The translations under genes and the position numbers were made by a program. Shown here piece by piece: positions 12,001-23,788 of a stretch of DNA of 64,000 bases; the stretch's first letter is position 1, and each line of letters begins with the position of its first letter. The notes below the pieces were generated by a model that worked only from the letters and a program-made list of their open reading frames with translations, had not been told where the DNA came from and made no database searches. The DNA is from Luidia sarsii (Eukaryota; Echinodermata; Asteroidea; Paxillosida; Luidiidae): assembly GCA_949987565.1 (NCBI GenBank), contig OX465112.1:13398557-13462556 (forward strand), in the 5' to 3' direction.

Positions 12001-15000
12001 TGTTTTTTCGGAACAAAATTAATCACTGACTACTGCATTTTCCCGAAACAAATGAAGCGGTTTTCACGATTTTCTCGAGACTCGGTTGGAGGATTGAGCT
12101 GAAATTTTCACAGGTGTGCTATTTCATGCATTATGTTGGATCAGACAACGTATGGATGCTATTCTTTGACCTCGACCAATGTTGTATTGGGCCTTTAAGG
12201 ATGTACGTGTATAAGGAATAAGAATAACACTAATTGTTTCCCCTAGTGCATTTCCACACACAAAACCCAGCCAATTTATACAGGCCTAAAGCCACCGATG
12301 CCGTTGCACTGTCGTCATGCATACAACAACCTGTCAGCTTTAATCCAAACAATACACTCAACCTGTTTAGCAGGAGATTCGGAAGTAGATGGCCGGAGGT
12401 ATATCATTTTTTAGAAATGCGAACAGTATAGCTCAAGTAGGTGAGTTTCGTCATGTGTTTACTGATTGTATACCGAGACTGGAAGCCTTGAATTGGGCAA
12501 ACGAGTTTCGCAAACAACTGGCGCTGGAAATATTAACTACCAGAGTCTTCCTGGAATGGGTTGCAAGATGTATAGAAATACTTGTATAGATCGATACTTG
12601 AAGCGTTAGTGTGTGTATTCTGTGTCGCTCCATCATTCCTATCCTATAGGCTAGTTCGAACAGTTAGCTTGTGCGCTCATGATCAAATTTTGAAATGGTG
12701 CCAACAATATTTTGTTAGACAGCTAGGACCGTTTTCAAATTTTGCTTAAGCAGCAAAGCCTATCGGTACTTAAGCACGAAAAACATTGCTTAAACAAAAT
12801 CAGGCTATCAGCAAAATTAAGTTGTTTCATTTTTATGCTGAGCACCACATGGTAAGTATCATATGAATGAGATTATTCTTTGTAAGATCGTAAAACAGAA
12901 ATGTTCAAAGATTTACATGAAACTTATACAGTTTGAAGATGGTTATAGTAGAAATCTCGCACTGAAATATTTCTGCCTAAAATGGTGTATTTTTGGAAAA
13001 AAGAGTCAAAGAAATTGTTAACGTCTCACCGAGATCTAAACTCTTTTTTTCGGAACAAATAATTGACTATAATTATTTTATACTGTATTTTCGCGAAACA
13101 AATGAAGCGGTTTTTCACAATTTTCTCGAGACTTGGTTGGCGGATTGAGCTAAAAATTTTCACAGGTGTGCTATTTCATGCATAATATTGGATCAGATAA
13201 CGTATGGATGCTATTCTTTGACCTCGACCAGTGTTGTGTTATCCCATTATGCACGAAAAACTTTGCTTAACAAAATCAGCTTGACAGCAAAATCAAGTTT
13301 CAGTTGTTTTATGGGCGGGCGGAGTGAGTCAGCACCAGATAGTAAAAGTTGAATGATGTGAGTATCACAGTCATCCATGAGATTATGGTTATCTGTCTTG
13401 TTTTTAGACAGGATTATTTCCTTGTTTAAGAGGTGAAATTGGCCCCTTGTCTCCTTGGGTGGTTGTATTTTGTTGGTTGGTTTATTGGTTGATTTGTTGG
13501 TCGGTCGGTCGGTCGGTTAGTTGATTTTTGTTGTTGTATTATTTATACAAAACCCAATCCCGCCAACTACGGTCAAGAATGACAAACAGCGCTGGAGGGA
13601 ATTAAAAAAATCACACAAAAACAAAATACAACAGGCAAAGAGCACGCACAGCAACATTAATAGGACTTTAGAAAAAGATGCCTATAGATATATACTAGGG
13701 AAATCTGAACTGTAATACATGAAGCCGTGGACTATGTCTGGCCAATCAAGAAATGATGTGCAGCCTCCTTAAAACTCTGAGCCCCCTCCTTTGAGGCCTG
13801 CCTAATGATATCAGGGGAAGCCTATTCCAAATGTTGACAGCGACTGGCAAAAAAAACTCCTGTCATAGTCCAGCAGAGTCTGGGCTCTTCTTGTATCAGG
13901 AGGAAGAGGGTGTTGTAGAGAGAAAAATGAATTGCTTGCTTGCTTGCCTCCTTCCTCGGTTGTCGATACAGGCAAATTATGATGACGTACCAAGCAAGAC
14001 ACAGAAGGCTCACCCAGAATATTCGAACACTGACAGACTGGCAATTGCACAGCCGGAGCTTTATTCCGTCATCGGAGAAGCACCGAAACAGACGATTGAC
14101 CCGAGACTGTCCAAATATTATTGCCGCGTTATTACGGTTGCCGCATTATCCTAATGTCCGCCGACCCTTTCCGACACTTTGTAGACATTGCTACCGGTGC
14201 TGACACTGGCGTGGGCCGGAGTGAGCATGGTTATTGGCGTGTCGCTGACAGATGACGTGTCCTCAACCACCGCTGCTGTTTCCCTTCCGGCGACAACAAC
14301 CATGCGTGAGTGTACCTTCCTCCATGATATATACGAGACACCCAGTCCCCGCTTTCTCTCCAATTTTCCTCCGATCCCACGGAGAAAGTATTCATCTTAA
14401 AAGGCCTCAACCCCTGGTGCTTGAGGTGGATTTTACATTCGAGCGCATTCTGTTCGCTGACAATGTTGGTACTGCCCTATTGACAGTGATTGGGAGACCT
14501 AGGCCGTGTCCGAAACGGGGTTTCCAGAGCTATACGGCTGGGGCTTATTACCATCGCATCTCCGAGTATTTCCAATAGGGGAAAGACCTAGACCTAGCTC
14601 TAGACGCCCGTTTCGGACACGGCCTTAGTGTTACAATAAGGGAGGGTTTACGGTCACCGTGACACCACGCATAAGGTTTCTTAAAGAAGAGGTATGGTTC
14701 TGAAGAAGAATGGTAATTTGTGGTGAAGGTAGCTAGTGAAGAAAAGTTTTCGGTGACACCATGATATTGAGAACGCGAATTTGGTGCACGAATCCAAAGA
14801 TTATACCTTTTAGACATCCACGGTTATAATTATGTGATTGTGTCGTCCATTTGCTTTTAGAAGGCTCCACAGCGGACAGCAACCGACCGAATCAGACAGA
14901 CTTGGACAGTGATTATTACGAGGAGGATACATCGTGCGAGACGTGCGTCCCAACCTGTAAGACTTTCATATAAGTAATGTGAAAAGTACAATTCCCAAAA

Positions 15001-18000
15001 CACCATCATTATTATCCATTTGCCCCAAACTAGGCACATTTCACGTCTTTCAACAACAAACAAAGTAAATGGAAACTAAGGGAGACATTTTCAACGATAT
15101 TTGAAAGTTATAAACTTGGAAATTTAACTATAGACCGGAATTTGAATCAAGGCTTCTTGTTTAACGTACCGACGTGCTATCACCTGAGCTATTCAGCCCA
15201 TTATAGTTCATAATTATGTCCTCGCTCAAATTAAAACCAGAAATCATTGCCAATTTCTCCAGTGATCGGGAGTTCATACATTCATTGGGCCTTAAATATA
15301 CCCATGACATTTTTGTCGGGGATTGACTTTCCCTTCTTTTTTTGGTGGCAGTGTACTGGGCGTGCAGCGAGGGCAATTACGTCATTGTCTTGTTGGACGA
15401 GGATGCGGGTCAGAAGGTAAGGGACGAGATCTCCTTTACATTCAGTGGATTACAAATTAAAAGTCAACAAAATGAAAGCGCTTTGCGTTTTCACTAACCT
15501 GGACTTTTCAGAACCAGAACCAGAACTGCATTTCTTCTTGAAAGAGTCAATCCACGCACTCTATGCACGAACCTATGGGCCTTAGTTTATGCATTCTTGC
15601 CTATAATGAAGTGTATATTCACCCGGCAACGGCATTCTTCCTGCATTCTTCAACGTCAGAGTATGAAAATTACATGAATATTCATAACATGATGTAATGA
15701 CAATTGGCCAATCAGAGTAAGGGAACGCCAGAATAGCGTTTTCAGTAAAGGCCGCCGCACACGAGAGCTATCTGCTGAGCAAAAAGTATCTCGTGGCCGT
15801 TAGCTCAGCACGTGGCTCATGCACCGTGTGCGGTCAATTTTTAGTGAGATATCTGCCTCTCGAGGCCGTGAGACCAATGGCTGTCCTGTTTAATTTTGGC
15901 AACCACGCGAATAGGGCGTGCGCTTTTATTGGCCAGTTTTTTGGCTCAGCACGTAGCTTAAGTCACCGCACACGGTGAGTTTTCACCCACGAGAGGCGAA
16001 ACAAATCAAACAGGATAGATATTGGTCTCACGGCCTCTTGAGGCAAAAATCTCACCAAAAGTTCAGCGCACACGGTGAGCTACGTGCTGAGCTAACGACC
16101 TCGAGAGGATTTTTGCTCAGCAGATAGCTCTCGTGTGCGGCGGCCATAAGAAGGTCGTTGCCAAGACAATCCTGCCTTCCTATAAAGAACCATGGCGCAG
16201 GAGCCAATCGCACACGGGTGTTTGATAAGCACCGAAACTTGCTTCAGCTCAGAAAACCTCGCCTCGTCGAACGAGTTTCAGTTGTTAATCTTAAAATGTA
16301 GTGGGCCTGACGTTTCGATCCTAGCAGGACCTTTCTCAAAGGCACACTCTGCCTTTGAGAAAGGTCCTGCTAGGATCGAAACGTCAGGCCCACTAAATTT
16401 TAAGATTTGCATTTTGGTAATTGTAGTCAGTAAGCAGTTTTCAACATTTCTGTATATCACTCTGAGTTTCGGTTGTATTAGGAATATCCGCTTTGAAATG
16501 CAGGGCTAGGCTGTGTTGGCAAAATGACTTTCTTAAAGCGAGGCTTTTCACGCTAAAGAACATGTTGATATACAAAAATGTTGAACAGAACATGTTGTAT
16601 ACTGTAAAGCATCCTTGTGAAATTGTGCCCAGGTCACCGTGGCTTGTCGAGTCCGAGGTCACAAAGACATTGGGCCGGACGCATAACACAGCCTCAGCCC
16701 TGCATATTACTGAATACTATCACGCATGGCATACCTCCATTTTCCACGCCTCCCTAGCCGAGGCCAGAGCACCTTTTTTCTTGCGCAGGAGAAACAACAA
16801 TAAAGTAGATCCCACGTGAATTATCAGACTCGATCCGACTTGATCTAACATCAGCACTCACTGAATTAACGAACGGGCATGTGGGACCCACGCACAGCAC
16901 ACGATGACGTCGCTGCATCTTGAACTTGTTTGTTCCTCACCCCACAGGCACTGCAAGTGGTATATTACGTGGGCTTCTCTACGTCTCTCGTGGCCTGCCT
17001 TGTCGCCAATGTCATCTACATCGTGACCAGGTATTATGGGCAGCAGCTAGGCAGGAGTGCATGGCCTCCACCTCGGTCATTGGCAAGAGATAAGGGGCGC
17101 GTTTGGCCCGGATTAGATTTCTGGGTCAATCCTAGAAAGTCATAGACCCTATACGTCCCGAGGTTTAACGGGGATTGTGTATACAACCGAACCATTTTTT
17201 GACCATGGGGCAAGACGTCCAGTTTCGCTGTCAAAGTCGCCACGTCACGCCCAGATCAACTCTGCGCAACCTTTTGGCGACCGATTCGCACTTTGGTGAC
17301 GCTTTACCACCCCTCGTCGAGATTTGTGGTTTAGGTTATAAAACTAAGCATCTGTAAGCATTATGCTTTGGGGAGCATTTCTATACTGTTTTCGCTTGAC
17401 GGATCCTGAGGGTATGAAATTAATTAACGCTTGGGGATTTCAAGTTCTTGTTCAATTTATTTTTTTAGGCGCGGCCTGAAGGGGACTCCGTACCATATCC
17501 ACTGGAATCTGATCGCCACGTTTACGCTCTACCACATGGTGTTCCTCATTGGATTCAGCGTGATGCCCTCGTGTAGACTGACGAACGTGGTAACTAACGT
17601 GAATTCAGTTCCCTCCTAAAACACGCACATTATAGGCTACCTACCGGTACTTTCCTTTGTTGCGGACGTTTCGGTCCTATAGCAGGACCTTTCTCAAAGG
17701 CAGAGTGAATTGCTCTCCCCTTGTCCTATTTGGTATTGTCCCGGTCATTCTGCTTGTGAGAAAGGCCCTGCTAGGATGGAAACGACAGGCCCTCCTAGTT
17801 TTTGATAGATACCGTAGCCTAGTCACTGTAAGTAGCTTGTGACATTCTTGCACATTACTCTATATACTTTTTCCTAAGATGATTGACTTGTGTCTGATTC
17901 TCGTTCGCGAAAGCACTAAATGAAAGCCGACCTCTGGGAGAGCATCTTTTTATAATCCAAGATTTCTGAGCTGAAGCCAGAACTGATCCTCAAGCATACA

Positions 18001-21000
18001 GCTCTAAGCAAATGGCCACAGAGCGGTGCCCAATCCATCCATGAACCACTGCCAGAGATGATAGCCTTGTCCGTAAGGCATGGCTCTCCGGTATATACGG
18101 CTGCGGACAGAGATCCGGGCCAAACGTATATACCCAAACCACCGCAGAACCGCATTACCAAGCCGTACCCAAGCTGTACTCGGCTCGCACCGCTCTGTGG
18201 CCATTTGCTTAGAGCTGCATGCTTGAGGATCAGTTCTGCACCGCTGCCATGCCACACACACCAGTCTGTGTTCATGCATTGTATACGAGTGTGTACGAAG
18301 CCGTCCTGGCCTCCCTCAAATAATTATAGGAAAAGGCTGCACACAACCTGTACGGCGTACGGATGCAAGCTGTACGGGGAGGGGAATGGTATACATGTAT
18401 ATGGTGCGCTGCGTATACGCAAGCAATGAGCGGAGAATGAGGCTGCATGTCGGATATCATTCGCAACGGTATTGCGCAAAGCACCATGCAATACATGTGT
18501 AATTATTTATAAAGGCCGGTGTAACGATCTCAGACGGGCTCCTGTGCTGAGTTGAGCCGTGACGTCACTGGCTCACCTCAGCACGTTACAGCAACGTTCT
18601 CAGCCGCTCAGCGTGCTCAGATGAGTCAGTGAACCAAGCACCTGGGGGCGCCCTTCATGTGACTATTGTTTATGATTATCCGCGAACAAACACAGTTTGT
18701 TTCTTCCCAAATGTAAAACTCCAAGTTCTAGGCATAGTTACTAGGCTCCGTAACTGAGTGTTGTTGAACTACGGGTCAACTACGGGTCAACGAACGTGCC
18801 TTAAAACGCTGCATTGCCAATGGCCGTATCGACTCAGCACGGCCTTCAAAATGGACAACTACTACGCGCACTGCGCATGACGTTTTTATCCATAATGGTA
18901 ACGGTCTCATCTGAGCATGGGGCCCGGATCAGACCGTTACACCGGATTTAGATTTCTAAAACGTCACCCAATGACTTGATCAAGGCTACCAGTGACATGA
19001 ATCGGACTCCCTTTCACGCGACTCACTGGGCCATCATTTACCATTTGCCATCTTAATGGTTTTGTTGTTGTTTTTCCTTCAGCACCTTAGGAACCTCTTG
19101 AACGTGCTGGTGGCCTATCTCGTCCTGGCCAACTTCTTCTGGATGCTGGTGGAGGGCCTGATTCTCTTCTGCATCGTGGTCAAAAGCTTTTTCCAGGAGC
19201 AGAAGGGACGACAGTTCATCAAGTGGTGTCTCCTGGGCTGGGGTGGGTGAGCAGGGCATGGCGGCGGCGGCGGCGCGGTCGGCTGCAGTCAGAATTGAAG
19301 CAGTTCGGAATAAGATCGGACAAGCAATAATAACGGGCCTACTACAGGCCTCTTTAGCGCTGTGAAGAGACGCCAAGTTCCGGTGGTACGAGTATATTGT
19401 CTGCCGATCCTCTTGCCTTGCTGAAATGATCAAGTTTCAAAGCATTTTGTATCTAGTGCCGGTAGCAGGGAGAGAGGCAGACACAGAAAACCGGAAGCAA
19501 CACCCACTCAATAATAATGACAGGAGCTTTGGACATACTGCAGTCACAATCTGGAACTGCCTGCCAATGTGCTCGTGCTCAGTCCTTCAATAGTTGCACA
19601 TACAAGCACCTTTTGCAGATGACATAAATTATAGTCAAGGGCTCTGAACATTTGATTATTCCATATAATAAGGTTGTCATGTACAGTGTGCAATATAAAC
19701 TTGATAGGCCTACTTAGTGTCGCTCCTTTCGGACTATTGTTCACAATAGCACATTATTTAAAAAACAATATCACAGAGTGGACGGGCAGGAGCCTTAACA
19801 ACGATTGGCTGAGAAAAAGGAGAATGGGAGAAGACTGTTTGCATGATATGACTCCCTTGTGGTCTTCCAAACAGAGGGGTGGATAGGATAAGATAGGTTT
19901 ACAGATAGTATTTTGTAGAAAGGATAGCAGTGGCAGGATAAGAGCCTCAACGACTGTGGACAAATAGCAACCAAATCACTCAACACGAGCTCTCTTCAGA
20001 CAGAGTGCTTGGACGTACATTGTCCAGTTATGTTACCAGTTCCGATTGACCAACGTTGGTTAACTTGTATAGGTGAATATGGCCCAAACGTTTGAAGAGC
20101 TATAATTATAGAGCCAGCACTTCAAAGCTGTCCAACAAATTAACGAACTCCTACGTCCAAAAGTGCATTGCATCTGATAAAGTACATGGCTGTTGCTATA
20201 CAACATCCTAATATACTCTTCCCAACTTGTTTTTCATGAAGAGCTATCCTTATGCTATACCTCCAAAAGGAAACCCCAACTGAATAATTATGTGCGGTAA
20301 GCGTTTGATGTGCAAAGTACTGTATAATGGAGTTCGTTTTTTAGGCAGTCAAATACCGGTTCGAAAGAAACTCACGTGTTGTTTTTTCATTGTCAACAGG
20401 GGCTCCTGGAGTCCTGGTTCTCGTCTGGATAGTTGCCGAGAGAGCAACGTTGGCTGAAGGGTGCCAGTAAGTCATTTCCCCTTCCTTCAATCCGATCGGT
20501 TATTATTTCCAGTTACATTTCGAGGTGTATTAATTTTAACGCTGGCATCAATACGGTCTGCAGTAAATCTGTGTTGTGTGCCATTCCAACACTTGTTCTC
20601 GTGCCCTGTTTGTGATGTAGCTTTAGATCTTGGAATTCCATGGTACAGAATGATGAGGTTTTTATATTTACATGAGAACCTATTACGCCCCTTCTCTTTC
20701 CCACGCAGAGTCCTGCGACTCGAGGTAGCCCGACCCAACATCATCGGCATCATGTGTCTTGTTGCCCCTATATTTTGTCTTTTACTGGCAAGTACCACCT
20801 CGAGGCCCGTTTAGTTCCTTTGCTATAATCCCCCCCCCCCCGGATAAACCCCACCTAACGTGTCGATTTTCCTATTGATGTTCGATTCGTGGTACACATG
20901 TACATGTACATGTACATCCCTCCACTTCTATGGCCGTATAGAGGTTCACGTAATAAGGCCCCAAATCTTCCCACTTTCACGAAGAAGTTCGAAGCATTGA

Positions 21001-23788
21001 AACCCCGGGTTGTCTTGGGCATTGCTGCCTCCTTATCAAAAAAGAGGATTAGGTTTTGCTCCTCTCTGCTGCCATTTTGGTACTTTGGTATACCCTGCTA
21101 AAGTCGACTCTCGGGTGAATAAACGATCTGTTTATCTGTTTCTCACGCGAACGAGAAAGGGCGAATACCATGCAAAACGATGCCCTTCACAAGCTGTCTT
21201 CTTTGCTTCGTCCTGGGGTTTTTTTCTGACAGATTAATGGCGTCGTACTGGTGACGGTCATGCTGAACATTAGCAAAAAACTGAGGATGCTGGATCACAG
21301 GGACGAGCGAAAACGTCAAAGGTTTGATACAAAAAAAACATTCCCTTTCCCCTGTTAAATCCTTAAAGCACACATTGCACGTTCGTTGTTGCTTCCAGCA
21401 CTCCGGTCTTTTCACAAACCACAAGACCGAATGGGACATTAACTTCAATTCCTTTATAATTGCACAATAATATTGGAGTGCATTTGGCAGCAGACCATGA
21501 TATCGGTCCCTTTTTTGTTGTCCCAAGTGGCTCAACTACGTGGGCATTCATGCTCTGAACATGACGCGCATGCCCAGAATCTGCAAAATGGACTGGAATG
21601 TTTGCCGCCACCACGGCGTCCCCAACTCGCACGTTGTCGCATCATTGCAGCAGTGCTGTAGTCGAAACCTTACGATCCGAGTACGAGTCTACATCTTAAG
21701 TTCGAGTCCTTTCAAAATCCTGATTCCATCTTGTGCAAAAAAGTTATTGACGACCGATCAGAAGAAATCAACAGAAAAGTGCATTAGTCTGTACATGTTG
21801 CCTGCTGTCACTGCTGACTGTCGTCCGGTTGACAACGCGTCACAAAATCATGATTTTGAGGAATACTGCAAGTCCATTTATTTTGGGCAAGTACTTGTAC
21901 CAGACAGTGTCGTTTCTCTACATAATAGTAGTTGCTCTATTGTGGATTAAGTGGTTGTCCCCACCCTTTTACGTTGAGGCTATTAAATCGAAATCTTTCT
22001 CTTTTTCATGCTGAGTAAATTCACACTTTCAAGTGGGTCTCGTCCACAGGCGGACTGCCAAGTCCACCCTGGTGCTGCTGATTCTGCTGGGCTCTTATTA
22101 CGCCCTGCCCATCCTGTTCGCGTGGATCGAGAACCCTTGCCTCATGGTGTACGTGGTGAAGATCATCGGCAGCGTGCTGTCCTCTCTGCAGGGGCTGGCC
22201 GTAAGCACGCTCTACGTGTTCATGAATGCCGAGGTATGTGAACAGGTAAATAACCACTGTCTCATACGTGCATGAATGTGATACGTCACAAGCATCCAAG
22301 GTAAAGGCCGCCACACACGAGAGCTATATATCTGCTGAGCAAAAATTCTCTCGAGGTCGTTAGCTCAGCACGTAGCTCACCGTTTGCGCTGGACTTTTGG
22401 TGAGATTTCTGCCTCAAGAGGCCGTGAGACCAATATCTATATCCTGTTTGATTTTGGCAACCACGTGAATAGGGCGTGCGCTTTCATTGGCCACTTGCTG
22501 TTTTTTTGCTCAGCACTTAGCTCAAGTCGCCGCACACGATGAGTTTTCATCCACGAGAGGCGAAAACAATCAAACAGGATAGATATTGGTCTCACGTCGG
22601 CCTCTTGATGCAGAAATCTCACCAAAAGTTCAGCGCACACGAGAGCTTACGTGCTGAGCTAACGACCTCGAGAGAATTTTTGCTCAGCAGATAGCTCTCG
22701 TGTGCGGCGGCCTTTAACGTGGACTTCCACAACCTTCCGCCCGCTGTTGTCCGTCTGCACTAGAAACGAGCTTGGAGGATGTAGCGCACCAAACTGGAAA
22801 AAAGATGGCTACGTCAAGCTGATTATCGAAAGGTCCTTCTAGGATCGAAACGTCAGGCCCTCTAACTTTTGAGCTTTATGTATTGCAGGTCATTTTAGTC
22901 AGTGAGCAGTTTGCAACAATTTTGGATTTACAATCTTTTTAGATAGGTCTCTAGAGGTTAATCGACTGATTTATTGTGTACCTGAGGGGTCAATATTTCA
23001 GGGTTTGTGGAATTCGGGGCCTTAATGTACCACTCTTCCGGCTTCGGACGCGGGCAGAAAATTGGTCCGCTGAAAAACAAAATTTCAAGGTGGTTACTTT
23101 TTTTTCCTGTGGATTTTTAACCAATTCTATCTGCTAAAAAAAAAATCAATTACAGGAATCTTAAGAGATTAAGATTCGAGCTAAAACAAATTAACAGTAC
23201 CGTCCCTGGAACTGTTGTAGAACCTCGATCGTTTACAAAATCATTGATCTTGGAGTCACGTGTTTTTCGATTTCGTGAGCTGCATCCGAAACAGGACAGG
23301 TATGTTTGCTGCCACTAAGCATCTGAAAGTCTCCCATTGCGACCCATTTGGCGTCGAGAATGAACTAAAATAGTTAAGGAGACCTCTCACTTGTTTTTTG
23401 CCGACAGATTCGTAGGGTGCTGAACAAGAGGTTTGGCGAGCTGAACCTGAGCGTCATGACGGGCTCGACCCAGGTCAGCTCCGTGGGCAGCGCCTCCAAG
23501 CGCAATTGCAGCTCGTCGAGCAGCGACGGCCGCCCGACCCGCCGCGGCACGGCCTCCACGATGGCCTCCGAGGCGGTGGAGATGATGACGTCAAAGCCGC
23601 ACGTCGTCCAGCCGGAGTCGCCGCAGGCGGGCATCAGCGGCGGCCGCGGGGCGCCCCCGGCGGCGGCGGGAGGAGGTGGCCAGGTCGTCACGGTGCACAT
23701 CAGGGCGGGCGAGGCGGCCGACCCAGCGGGGAGGACGAAGACGAGAGCCGGCGTGGAGTACCGCATGCTCGGCGAGGGTGACGCATAG
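6044..23788 (+). CDS. Class B (secretin-type) G-protein-coupled receptor, 12 coding exons
   Basis: Coding exons: 6044-6046, 14185-14305, 14861-14956, 15352-15416, 16948-17030, 17469-17589, 19083-19242, 20400-20466, 20709-20787, 21233-21321, 22050-22233 and 23408-23788 (stop TAG). They sum to 1449 nt (482 aa) and every junction phase agrees. A hydrophobic signal peptide covers about residues 1-20. The ectodomain is short and acidic (to about 95), with an NQT glycosylation site. Seven membrane segments follow. Family marks are ANFFWMLVEGL in TM3, KWCLLGWGAPG at TM4, RTAKSTLVLLILLGS at TM6 and SLQGLAVSTLYVFMNAE at TM7. Cys158 before TM3 and Cys237 in loop 2 can form the usual disulfide. The tail (357-482) is Ser/Gly/Ala-rich. 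By family, it would sit in the plasma membrane and couple a peptide signal to G proteins. Odd points: the ectodomain has only three cysteines, so the hormone-binding fold is missing; the intron after 20787 is GC-AG; the first coding exon holds only ATG. The 3' ten exons are secure. The first two are inferred. Confidence 0.85.
7528..7670 (+). mobile_element. tRNA-derived SINE with T-rich tail
   Basis: The head reads CCTAAGGGCTGGAGAGGTCA, followed by the B-box-like GGGTTCAAGTCC at 7578-7590. The body (TTTGCC...GTTCAAAAGTTCCCAGTCAG) and a CTTGGTTTGTTTGA tail recur, in part, near 1075-1125, 6545-6620 and 7355-7430. Such elements are transcribed by RNA polymerase III and mobilised by a partner LINE. 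Confidence 0.65.
9894..9945. repeat. Perfect hairpin, 23 bp arms
   Basis: CCCTTCTTATAACATGGAGG and its exact complement enclose a few bases. The length and perfection suggest a very recent or minimal foldback insertion. It is too symmetric for a tRNA-like or terminator role in this context. Confidence 0.8.
10053..10413. mobile_element. MITE family B, full copy with long terminal inverted repeats
   Basis: The two arms are about 150 bp each and begin TTAAAGGGGAATGAAACC and its complement. Each runs through GTTGTTTTTAACA and CTACGAGTTTCATAAAGAGGG to an inner GGTTTGCGGGAACG. There is no coding content. One arm and part of the centre recur at 48153-48370. TTAA-like ends suggest a piggyBac-type mobilising transposase, which is inference. 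Confidence 0.85.
11957..12198. mobile_element. MITE family C, copy 1
   Basis: Ends read TTAAAGGCCCTATACAACAT and the near-complement ATGTTGTATTGGGCCTTTAA. The interior begins TCTCACCGAGATCTAAACG and contains GAAACAAATGAAGCGGTTTT, shared with 13022-13240. The same terminal word appears alone at 9210-9228 and 41510-41523, presumably from relics. Confidence 0.75.
13022..13240. mobile_element. MITE family C, copy 2
   Basis: Direct-orientation copy of the interior of 11957-12198, from CGTCTCACCGAGATCTAAAC to CCTCGACCAGTGTTGT. The outer terminal repeats are decayed. Confidence 0.7.
14499..14627. mobile_element. Short MITE family D in receptor intron
   Basis: Terminal inverted repeats AGGCCGTGTCCGAAACGGG and its near-complement CCCGTTTCGGACACGGCCT bracket about 130 bp without coding content. 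It lies in the intron between the signal-peptide exon and the next exon. Confidence 0.75.
15749..16146. mobile_element. MITE family A, copy 1
   Basis: Long terminal inverted repeats begin GGCCGCCGCACACGAGAGCT and ATCTGCTGAGCAAAA, mirrored at the right end. The centre contains the word GGCAACCACG and sub-repeats of the GCACACGGTGAG type. A second copy is at 22303-22716; both lie in receptor introns. Confidence 0.85.
16291..16460. mobile_element. Inverted pair of Penelope-type 3' modules (hammerhead-like)
   Basis: Two copies of the module CTTTGAGAAAGGTCCTGC ... GGATCGAAACGTCAGGCC face each other around 16348. The plus-oriented copy is followed by the shared tail TTAGATTTGC...TAAGCAGTTT...CAACATTTC. 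See 53180-53563 for the link to the Penelope-like element. Confidence 0.8.
17664..17850. mobile_element. Diverged inverted pair of hammerhead-like modules
   Basis: The left copy reads GACGTTTCGGTCCTATAGCA on the plus strand and the right copy GGCCCTGCTAGGATGGAAAC. They are separated by about 50 bp and lie in a receptor intron. Both cores carry substitutions, so the pair is older than those at 16.3, 28.8 and 37.1 kb. Confidence 0.7.
17985..18236. repeat. Inverted repeat in receptor intron
   Basis: Arms of about 45 bp include GCAAATGGCCACAGAGCGGT (left) and ACCGCTCTGTGGCCATTTGC (right), ending near CTGATCCTCAAGCAT and its complement. The roughly 160 bp between them has no coding content. A foldback element or a local inverted duplication would both fit. 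Confidence 0.75.
18514..18945. mobile_element. MITE family E in receptor intron
   Basis: Ends read GCCGGTGTAACGATCTCAGA and the near-complement of GATCAGACCGTTACACCGG. About 430 bp separates the outer ends. The centre is rich in CTCAGC-type words and has no coding potential. Confidence 0.75.
20788..21232 (+). other. GC-AG intron of the class B receptor
   Basis: The exon ends TTTTACTG and is followed by GCAAGT, the strong form of the rare GC donor. The acceptor is TTCTGACAG. Reading phase is 0 on both sides, and the joined protein continues TM5 without interruption. No GT donor nearby keeps frame equally well. Confidence 0.7.
22303..22716. mobile_element. MITE family A, copy 2
   Basis: Same long inverted ends as 15749-16146 (AAAGGCCGCCACACACGAGA at left and its complement at right), inserted 70 bp after the TM6-TM7 exon of the receptor. 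The two copies share a middle segment with CTCGAGGTCGTTAGCTCAGC. Confidence 0.85.
22828..22930 (+). mobile_element. Single Penelope-type 3' module
   Basis: AAAGGTCCTTCTAGGATCGA followed by AACGTCAGGCCCTCTAAC and the shared tail word CAGTGAGCAGTTTGCAACA. The 5' half of the ribozyme-like core is missing. Confidence 0.7.

Larger units (their letters stand above)
6047..14184 (+). other. 8.1 kb first intron of the class B receptor (inferred)
   Basis: No other gene is recognised in this interval. It holds a SINE at 7.53 kb, a perfect hairpin at 9894-9945, and inverted-repeat elements at 10053-10413, 11957-12198 and 13022-13240. A GT-rich run lies near 7886-7915. If the start-codon exon is wrong, this becomes intergenic sequence with an unknown promoter nearer 14.1 kb. 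Confidence 0.45.

Noticed and set aside
13521..14203. Frames between 13.5 and 14.2 kb as extra ectodomain exons of the class B receptor
   Set aside because: None shows a cysteine-rich hormone-binding pattern or a donor that matches the phase at 14185.
16192..16819. Overlapping frames around 16.2-16.8 kb sharing [20 protein letters not shown]
   Set aside because: The shared peptide is the translated hammerhead-like inverted repeat, also seen at 37.1 kb.
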